The notes below the pieces were generated by a model, which saw only the letters and a list, made by a program, of their open reading frames with translations, was not told the origin of the DNA and ran no database searches. Shown piece after piece: positions 56,918 to 64,000 of a stretch of DNA of 64,000 bases; position 1 is the stretch's first letter; the number at the start of each line of letters is the position of its first letter. Origin of the DNA: Acanthococcus lagerstroemiae (lineage: Eukaryota > Arthropoda > Insecta > Hemiptera > Eriococcidae); the NCBI GenBank assembly GCA_031841125.1, contig CM063108.1:24975399-25039398 (forward strand), written 5' to 3'. The translations under genes were made by a program, and so were the position numbers.

Positions 56918-59900
56918 GGAGGGGGCATTTTTTCCTCGCAAATTCAGTTCATAGTTACCAGTTCGCAAAATGAAGGTAGTGGTTGTTCTTTTTGTTCGTT
57001 AATTTTACGCTATTATCTGACAAATTTGGCCATTCGAACATCCTGGGATTCTACAGGAACAGAAATAGTCGCGGCAACCTGTCTACTTGTACCGCTATAG
57101 CCGATGCGTGCTTACTGCTCAGCCTAGTATCGACCTACACCAGTGGGAAAGGACCACGACGTGAACTCGTACACACATACATTAGAACCACTCACCACAG
57201 AGGAAACGCTACTCCAGTAAACATTTTGTTCAGTTTTATACTAGAAATTATCCGAAGATACGACAATTCGGACGATTTATGATCGCCCATTACCCAAGAG
57301 TAATAATATATCTCGTATATGTGTTCCTTGATCGCGCTTTCCGAACTCCTAACCCGGTCCTAGTTCCACTCGGATCTTGATACGAATGCAGGCAGGAACC
57401 GGTTGAAATCGGTTTAGACAACGGTGATAACTGATGCTGGCGCGCTTAGCTCAAATTAAATCGAGCTCGCTTTAAAATCAGGTGTCGCTGTCATCCATCC
57501 ATATCCGTGCATGCGGGTTACCTATATAATATGTAAATTGTAAATCAGTTACCGCGACAGCTTTCCACGCGAAGGGATAAAGGTAGCCCGGAGTAAACGT
57601 ATGTTTAGAAATCGCTGAAAGAGGTTAGGTTCGAACGGAATGTTGCCCCTTACGGATGTTAAGGAAGTTGCTGTGGCGTAAGGGGGGTTACAAGTAGCAA
57701 AATAACGCTAAAAATTATTTTGCTCGTATGTTTTTTCAGTCTCTTTTTGGAGGGCGGCTTTCAGGGGATGTGGGGGCTGAGCCCACTATCCCTCCTATTA
57801 GAGTCCGTGCATGTGTGCCCTTCTCTGCGAATTTCTGGAAAAGGAAACGCCATGTCGCTGCTGAGAATTTATACCTACTTCGCCATTCCTATGATCATTC
57901 GGAAGCTTGTTCTTCGTACAAACCCGGCTGAAAACTACTCGCTGATAAAGTTTGTAAGAGATATGTATTAAACCAAACACATCGCTCATCGTGGTACTCA
58001 GCTTGGCGGCGAAATCTCGTTCTGAGGATTCGCTGTTATGCTGAAGGGTTGATTAACCTAACCTAACATATTATATTTTATGTGTAGGCTGTTCGAGCCA
58101 TGTTGACAGTTGTTGCTCGTCTGTGCATGTTTGCAGTTCGTCTGAATTCATGTGCACGAGTGTATTTTAGACAGTCAGAATGTGAGCTGCTCGAACGTTC
58201 AGCAACCGGACTAAGGTACTGGTAGCAGCGCTACTCATTCTTATAGTGCTGCCCACCCCTTGGTCCAACATATATATTGCCTGTGGCAGCAAGTAAGGGA
58301 GGTAGCAGTATCGCATCCTGTATGCGTGAGTGGGTTGTAGGATGGTTAATGGAAATAGTATTACGCATGGGATATGAGTGAATATTTAGACAGTAGCATA
58401 ACCGGCCTAGTATTCGAGAAAGGTGGTCTGGTCTTGATTATTGGAGAAGGGGGCGTCAGAGGAAGGTTGAGATTGAAAAAAACCCTTATTTGATGAAATC
58501 GCAAGGGGGCAGACCCCCTGGCAACGTGTGATCAGGTTTTTTTGTTAGGGTTTAGAGAACAAGGAAACTATATCACGACAGTGATGCAGCTATCTTGAAT
58601 GGGAGTTGACGTGAGGCAGGCGCGTATATGGGGGGGGGGTGGACAGGAGCTCGTGCCCCTCCCGCATGTCAAAAAAATACTTTGTAGCCCATGAATTGAT
58701 CGAAAATTTGAAACCTTTTCGCTCGCTCTGCTCGCGATCAGGATTTTAGTACTGAAAATTTTTGACGTGCCTTCCTCGAAAAAGTTTGTAGGTAGACGCC
58801 TAACTTGGTAGCTATTTATCCGAGCTATGGCAGTGGGTACTCGTTTGCGGTAGCGTGTTCAGGGGGTGGGGTGTGGTCTTGACCAAAAGGTGAGATGGTG
58901 TCAGAGCGGGCGCTAAAATTAGAAAGACCTACATAGGTTTGACATAGTCGCAAAAAAGGGTGTAGACCCTCTCGACCGTCCTGGCTACGCCACTACTCAT
59001 TTGTCTACGTAATGCTGTTCCCAGTCGGTTTCCGAATGGAGTCCACATTTTTGTGAACATGAATGGAACGCTTTAAAGAGCCGTTCTTAGAAGCGAACGA
59101 GTAATTCAAGGAAGTGAACATGACTGAAACGGAACCTCTCTTCTTTGAAGTGAATGTGTACCAGACTTGGACAGGTTTGCCAACGTGAAAAAGTTCAAAT
59201 TCACATGGATGTGTGAAACCAATGTAGTACATGGTGTGTTACGTATTACTACTACTGCCAAATGAACTTGAGAGAATGAGAAAGTTCAAAGAAGAGAAAT
59301 TCAAATTCACTTTCCAGCTCGAATTCAAATTCATACAAAAACTGAACGAGTGTGCGAACTGAACTTGCCCATGTCCGATGTGAACGGAGCGGATTTGGTT
59401 TTTTGTAATCTTTGCTATTGTCTGTACGATGAATCGAAGTGGATCCAGAACAGAATCCAGAATTTGAATTCAATTATGAATCATCCCCCCTCCGTGTTTC
59501 TGTGTTCAAATGCTTTGATTTTGATTTTTTATTTTCGGTACTTCGGATTTTATTTTCTATAAAATCTAATTTACATCTGGATTATTCGGATTTTGAATGT
59601 ATATCAGAATTATTACGATTTTGAATCGCTACCTCTAGACGTACATTTTCCAAATATTTGAGGGTGTTTCGTTGACTATCGGAGTCAGTCGCCGCTGTCA
59701 CTGCGTTGCGAGCGTCGTGGCCTCCCCCTCAGCTCCTCCCGGCTTCTCCCACGCCGCCCATTTCTTGGCAACAGCCTCCCCGTCCTCCCTCCAGCCCCAC
59801 CTATTTTGAGTTCGCCTCCTCCACTCTGGCCGTGTATTTTCCTAAACTCGTCCCTCTATCGGACTATTGGTCTTTCCCTTCCTGTTTTTAAATCCCGTGG

Positions 59901-59955
59901 AACCCACTCTTCCTCTTTCTTTTCCCACCTATTCCATTCCTCCTTCATTATATGG
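56918..59955. other. Non-coding region with transposon-like scraps
   Basis: No gene recognised. 58,430-58,530 and 58,880-58,994 share 'tggtcttga', 'g(a/t)gtcaga', 'tcgcaa(a/g)' and 'agaccc' phrases; the second ends 'ctggctacgccact' (58,981-58,994), an inverted CAGTGGCG-type terminus. Near 59,250-59,350 there is a low-complexity run of 'ttcaaattc' variants. 59,730-59,830 is C-rich. Confidence 0.4.
58054..58067 (-). repeat. Short TTAGG telomere-type tract
   Basis: 'taacctaacctaac' is (TTAGG)n on the minus strand, a little under three units. TTAGG is the usual insect telomere repeat; such short internal tracts are common and say nothing about a chromosome end. Confidence 0.6.
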
Positions 59956-60067
59956 CTGGTATGGTGTGGTAGGACGTATGGCGATGCACGAATGCCAAAG
60001 TGGTCTCTATGACACCACACCCCCCGGCCCCGGAAACGACACTTTGGAGTATCGCATCAGTGGCCGG
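59956..60067 (-). mobile_element. Family G short repeat, copy 3 (minus strand)
   Basis: Read on the minus strand: 'cactgatgcgatactccaaa', 'gtcgtttccggggccgggg', 'gtggtgtcatagagaccact', 'tggcattcgtgcatcgcca' and 'ctaccacaccat'. This follows the copies at 13.7 and 24.6 kb motif for motif. The border at 'ctgatgcgat' agrees with copy 2. Confidence 0.7.
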
Positions 60068-60879
60068 AGGTATGTACGCAGAAGCGCAAATAGAGCTCAG
60101 AACTGGGGGGCTTGAGCCCCTTATTATGAAGCAACGGCCCCCCGAATCATTTTCTTTGGTAATTTTTCAGTGTTTGGGGAAACTATTTAAAAGTTGGGGG
60201 GGGGGGCTCCTTCCAGTATCCTTCAATTTAGTTTTTCCCGAATTTTCGAAAATGAAATTTTATTCCTTGTCTTTACATTTAGGTAGTATACTCCTCCCCA
60301 TGACTCTTTAGGTCTTCGAATTTGTACACGGATTCTGAACTGATACCAGGATTCTGAATCCATGTTAAGATTTTGAATCTATATCGAAATGCGAGAACCG
60401 AGATTCTGAATTATTTCATCTTGGATTTAGATTTTTTTGAATTCTATAACCATTTTTCCAATTAGGAGGAAGTGGGGTAGTTTTGGAACTGTTATAGCTT
60501 TTTGGGAGCGAATGTGGGACACGACATTTTGATATTTCTGATGAGTATTTTTCTTCCCAAATTACATCAAAATACTCGTACCTTAAAACTGCGCGAAATT
60601 TACAAGAAACTGAGAAAAGCGCTTTAAGGTAAGAGTTTTCTAGTAAAGCCACCTCTTATTCACTAAAAATTAAGTCGAGAGTAATGTAGAGAGCGTTATC
60701 CAAAGCATAAGCGCAAAGAGCCGATCTGTATTGACGGTGGGGGAAGGGCTCACAAGGGGTTGACAAGTATCATATATCAAATCAAAATAATTCTGAAAAT
60801 TCTTTCTCTCATATATTATTTTTTCAGTTTTCTGGTGGGGGGGGGGGGGGTCCAGCTGTGCCGATGTCTAGCTATTAGA

Positions 60880-62409
60880 GTGGCAATTGAAAGAGAAAGT
60901 TTGATTTCGAGTAGTCTCCCCCCCCCCTCTCCGGAAAAAATGTATGTTTGCTTGTAAAAATAAAATGCACAAAATTTTAGCGAAATAGATTAATACGAGT
61001 ATTAACACGTGCCGCATAGCCTTTGAAGTTGGCGGTATTTGTTATTATTTTGTTACGAGTGCGTTACGCTAGAGAAATTAGTATTCCCCAACGAATATTT
61101 TCGGGAAAGGACATCTATTAAAAAGAAATACATATAAACATTTATAAATGAAAAAATTGAGAGAAGAATCGAAGATTTATTAATGTTCATCAGTACGGAA
61201 TGGAGATCGCCTCCTTTTTAGGGTGTATTTGAACATTTGAAAGCGAGTGAGTGATGACTGCTGAGCGTGTTTCTAAAGCTTCTATGTGCAAAATAAAATG
61301 GAAAATGGAATGACTCGTACCAGTACATATAGTATACAGCTTAATCCCTGGAGAGGTGAATTTCATTTCCAAATTAAAACTCTGCTGTGATGTGATGTGA
61401 AGTGATACGCCCTTAAGATTAAGAATGTCTTGGGAAAAGACCCTAATGTGTATAAGCTTCAGGTCCTTTTTCCAGGACATTCTCGAATCCTGTATCATGG
61501 GCACATAGCAGACGTATATTAGCTTATTAGCAAACTTCCGGAGCTCTAGCTGAAACTCCGAATCCTTCTGATCCGGAGTTTTCATGCTCCGGAGCAAGAA
61601 GATCCGGAGAAAATCTGCGATCCGGAGCTCCGTGTAACATCACTACAGCAAAAGCTGATGGGTGAGGTACCATTCGGACCGAACAAACAACAACAACAAT
61701 AACGATGCAATGCTACTTTTATGCGAAAATCACTCGGATTTCGATTTGCTAAAAGGCATGTTCTTTTCAGTTTTCCATTAACCGCATTCACCCTCGAGAT
61801 ATTTTGAAAAAATATTAAAATTGTCATAAACTGCTGCGCTGAACTCCCCTTTTCGCTCCCTTTTCCTTGTCAGTTTTTCTTCAATCGATGCTAGCGAATC
61901 TACAGTTTGCCCGGTCCAAATAAGGTCTGACTCCGAATTAACACGATTGAGATACACAGTCTTGACTAACCTGATACTCGTATACTTACTAATCATGCTA
62001 AAACTTGCGGCTTACCCATCTACTTTCGATAAGATATACTGATAAACATGAATAAATGTTTCAATTTTTTTTCAATTTTTCATGTTTATAAATGTTTATA
62101 TATCTTTTCAATAGATACCCTTTCCCGAAAATATTCGGTGTAAAATACTTATTTCTGTGGCGTAGTTATATTTTTGAAACGAGCCCGAGAACACTCGAAC
62201 ACTCACCGCTACGCGTCGCGGCTTAGAAGTGGTAACGACGCGCTCGTAACAAAATAACCAATACCGCCAAATTCAGAGGCTTTGCCTCACGTGTTAATAT
62301 TAATCGATTTTGCTAAAATTGTGTGAATCTCATTTTTACATACATACGAACATTTTTGAGGGGTGAGACCACCAAAAATCTGAGAAAAATTTTCCCCTAA
62401 GTGCCACCT
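60880..62409. mobile_element. Element with about 300-bp terminal inverted repeats
   Basis: The left arm (60,880-61,180) and right arm (about 62,040-62,409) match when reversed: 'gtagtctcccc'/'gtggtctcacccc', 'gtaaaaat', 'aattttagc(g/a)aaat', 'gattaat', 'attaacacgtg', 'ggcggtatt', 'gttacgag(t/c)gcg', 'gaatattttcgggaaagg', 'aaacatttataaa'. The right arm has about 70 extra bases. The middle 850 bp has no recognised transposase. TTAA lies beside 'cacgtg' in both arms but inside the arms, so it is not the target duplication. The outermost bases are approximate. Confidence 0.75.
61525..61648. repeat. GGAGCTCC-rich hAT-like end
   Basis: Several 'gatccggag', 'ctccggagc' and 'ccggagctc' motifs within 110 bp end at 'gtgtaacatcactac' (61,634-61,648). 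Reversed, this gives a terminus 'gtagtgatgttacacggag' with subterminal GGAGC repeats. It resembles the GGAGC-rich cluster at 63.46-63.64 kb. The opposite end was not found. Confidence 0.4.
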
Positions 62410-62445
62410 AAGCTACTTGTACATGCCTGACATTCGGGTACATAC

Positions 62446-62634
62446 CACGAAATGTACAACTGAGCTGTGCAGTGCTGCACGTGTTCAGCTTTGTACACTT
62501 CGTAGCGGACGAGGAGATCCTCGGACGTGAGCCGATATTGGCACATGTCATCCGTGACGAACTCACGATCACCGTCACCGGTTTGATTTGAAGAGGCCGC
62601 TGTGCAATGTACGTAGACCTGGTCGGAATTCGAG
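62446..62634 (-). CDS. Candidate host exon, 189 nt, function unknown
   Basis: On the minus strand a pyrimidine-rich 'ttggttgtgattttgtactc' precedes AG at 62,636-62,635; the open frame then runs 189 nt to a strong donor GTATGT (62,445-62,440). The length is a multiple of three with the same phase at both ends. Translation has high complexity: 'SDQVYVHCTAASSNQTGDGD', an N-glycosylation sequon NQT, three Cys, and 'EDLLVRYEVYKAEHV'. Third positions look GC-richer than the surroundings. It could be an extracellular domain exon, but I do not recognise the family. The right end of the long-TIR element begins only about 35 bp downstream. An alternative is a longer chance frame (62,732-62,397). Confidence 0.4.
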
Positions 62635-63308
62635 CTGAGTACAAAATCACAACCAAAAAGAACTCGATCTCTCGTCCTCGGCTCAGATGTCACCCGTTCC
62701 ATCGTTCGCGTCCACGCGTCGTCTGGCTTCACTCATTTCGTGAGTCGGAAGAACGGCGGCGCGGCCGTAATTACCCTCATGTTAGCGTCCGTATCCACAC
62801 ATCTGCATCCAAGACGAAGAAGGGAAGTCAAGGTTCTTTTTTTCTTCTTCTTCTGTTCTTCATTTACTGTGTTATTTATGACCTCTTAGTCGTGATACGA
62901 CATTGGCGCGCAGGTTTTCGCCGATTCTATTTCAATTATTCTTCCGGGTCCGTAATTAAAAATAGTGATTTTTCTTTCGGAAAAACCATTAGAGCTTGAA
63001 ATTATGCTCTTAAGTTAGCGCTTAATTTACGTTAATTATGTTCGTTGGGACAGGTGCAGCTTGTTTAGGTGATGTAACGCCTGAGGGGGTGGGGTTAACT
63101 AACAGGGGAAAGACAGGAGCTTCCCCCTCCGTGAAAGGTTTGACAGTTAGTTTCGTAAAGAAACTGTACGACCTTCAGTTGGAAAATATTAGACTTTATA
63201 TATGACATGTCGATGAAGTTGAATTTAGTCTTCCCCTTCACCCTCGGCCAGTGGCGAAGCCAGCCTAGTGTTCGGGGGACCTAAGGATTCCGATCATTAG
63301 AAATTTTG

Positions 63309-63412
63309 TGATCGATTTCTATCGAAAATCGATCATGTAAAAAAATCGTATTAATCGATCAGTAGGCAGTAGAAAAATCGATTTTTCGATCAATCGATCA
63401 TCGATTTTTAAA
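63309..63412. repeat. ATCGAT palindrome cluster
   Basis: About eight 'atcgat' or 'tcgat' cores in roughly 100 bp ('tgatcgatttctatcgaaa', 'aaaatcgatttttcgatc', 'aatcgatcatcgatttt'). ATCGAT is the core of DREF-type insect promoter sites, but the density and self-complementarity fit a transposon subterminal repeat better. Confidence 0.6.
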
Positions 63413-63455
63413 TCGCAGTTCATCACCAACTTTTTGGTTGAAAATGAAATAACAC

Positions 63456-63642
63456 AAGGGTTGGGAGCCAGTCAGTTTCGGAGCCCGGAGCCGGAAGTTG
63501 GCTCTCAAAAATAAAGATAGGAGCCGGAGCCAAAGAACTCGAAAAAACTGGGAGCTGGGCTTCCAAAAAGAGCCTAGCTCCCTTTTAGCTCCCTAGAAAG
63601 GCCGGGAGCCGGCGCTTTGGGAGCTTGCTCCCAGCTCCCGAC
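63456..63642. repeat. GGAGC/GCTCC cluster
   Basis: 'gggagcc', 'ggagccgga', 'tagctccc' and 'ccagctcccg' alternate on both strands about every 15-25 bp. Likely subterminal repeats of a hAT-like element whose left end may be at 63,249; the right end was not found. Confidence 0.5.
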
Positions 63643-64000
63643 TATGATAGAGCTCAAGGTCAGGGGTGGTCAATCGAACGATTTTGCGATTTTCGACTTG
63701 AGCTTACCGCCACCTTGTTCTCACTTGATTTTCGCATTTTTGGGATTTTTGCTTCTTCTGTTTCTTTTTTTCTTTCTTTTCTGGTTTTTTTTAGCTTCGA
63801 ACAATTTTTGATTTTTGCACTGCTGTATTTTTTTTTCTACGTACAGGGAGGTCGATGAGCGTAAGCTCGAATAAATTATTTAATATTGAAAGATGAAAAT
63901 TTGAAATTAATACGCGATAAATTTATAAATTATTACCCTATCAGTTTATTTTTTCGTGATTAAATCCGAATGGCGAATGTTGAGCTATGGCCGCTATCAT

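Larger units (their letters stand above)
62740..64000. other. Non-coding end of window with repeat scraps
   Basis: No gene recognised. 'cagtggcgaagccag' at 63,249-63,263 is a hAT-type terminus like that at 58,994 (minus strand). 63,309-63,412 is packed with ATCGAT palindromes, and 63,456-63,642 with GGAGC/GCTCC motifs. Poly-T and TTC-rich stretches lie at 63,735-63,840. Confidence 0.45.

Noticed and set aside
58054..58067. TTAGG repeats as a sign of a telomere
   Set aside because: Under three units in the middle of ordinary sequence; short internal tracts are common.
61190..61597. 135-codon minus-strand frame inside the long-TIR element as a transposase
   Set aside because: No catalytic or DNA-binding motif is visible and the frame crosses the GGAGC repeat cluster.

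Overview
The window reads as gene-poor nuclear DNA of an arthropod, most likely an insect. It carries several kinds of LINE remnant (RTE-type, and RNase H-bearing LOA/I-like), tRNA-derived SINEs, a Ty3/gypsy remnant, a mariner relic, many short inverted-repeat elements, a few TTAGG telomere-type units, and no long open frame of a host gene. I cannot name the species. Nothing prokaryotic is present (no operons, CRISPR or phage genes).

Layout. 1-5.4 kb: a decayed RTE LINE (minus strand), an unknown frame fused to its 5' end, then a stack of nested DNA transposons (a foldback MITE split by an 845-bp hAT-like element that itself contains a 190-bp one), followed by a full SINE. 6.8-9.7 kb: a foldback MITE, a CAGGG-ended MITE, a diverged tandem repeat and a SINE-head fragment. 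11.0-16.6 kb: one 5.6-kb element with about 600-bp diverged terminal inverted repeats, carrying an internal tandem duplication and at least three later insertions whose empty sites survive elsewhere in the same element. 18.8-26.5 kb: two more SINE copies, a mariner derivative with 170-bp inverted repeats and a transposase N-terminal scrap, a hairpin MITE, and a LINE C-terminus. 28.8-30.3 kb: a satellite array of about 148-bp units. 33.8-36.7 kb: foldback MITEs and a 1.9-kb LINE flanked by a perfect 20-bp target duplication. 39.9-41.3 kb: a tRNA-Met-like sequence, a hAT-like MITE and a direct repeat. 43.7-45.7 kb: a double-palindrome MITE, a deleted gypsy element (LTR, polypurine tract, gag zinc knuckle) and a SINE. 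48-49.8 kb: a CAGGGTGTCC-ended element. 50-51 kb: an RTE tail and a decayed frame. 51.3-56.9 kb: a head-to-tail duplication of a 2.82-kb unit holding a dead hAT-type transposase. 60.9-62.4 kb: a long-TIR element abutting the only convincing candidate host exon (62,446-62,634, minus). The end holds ATCGAT-rich and GGAGC-rich clusters.

Between the repeats lie CpG-richer, apparently single-copy blocks (about 1.2-1.5, 10.0-10.9, 16.6-18.5, 25.1-25.9, 32.3-32.7, 37.9-39.4, 46.0-47.0 kb) that look like non-coding regulatory DNA. With a strong recursive-splice-site match at 42,295/42,296 (+), this fits DNA inside a very long intron or between genes. The genes present are almost all dead mobile-element genes and do not form a pathway. 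The main information is historical: order of insertions, empty sites, target duplications, one recent tandem duplication, and several apparently uncatalogued SINE and MITE families.
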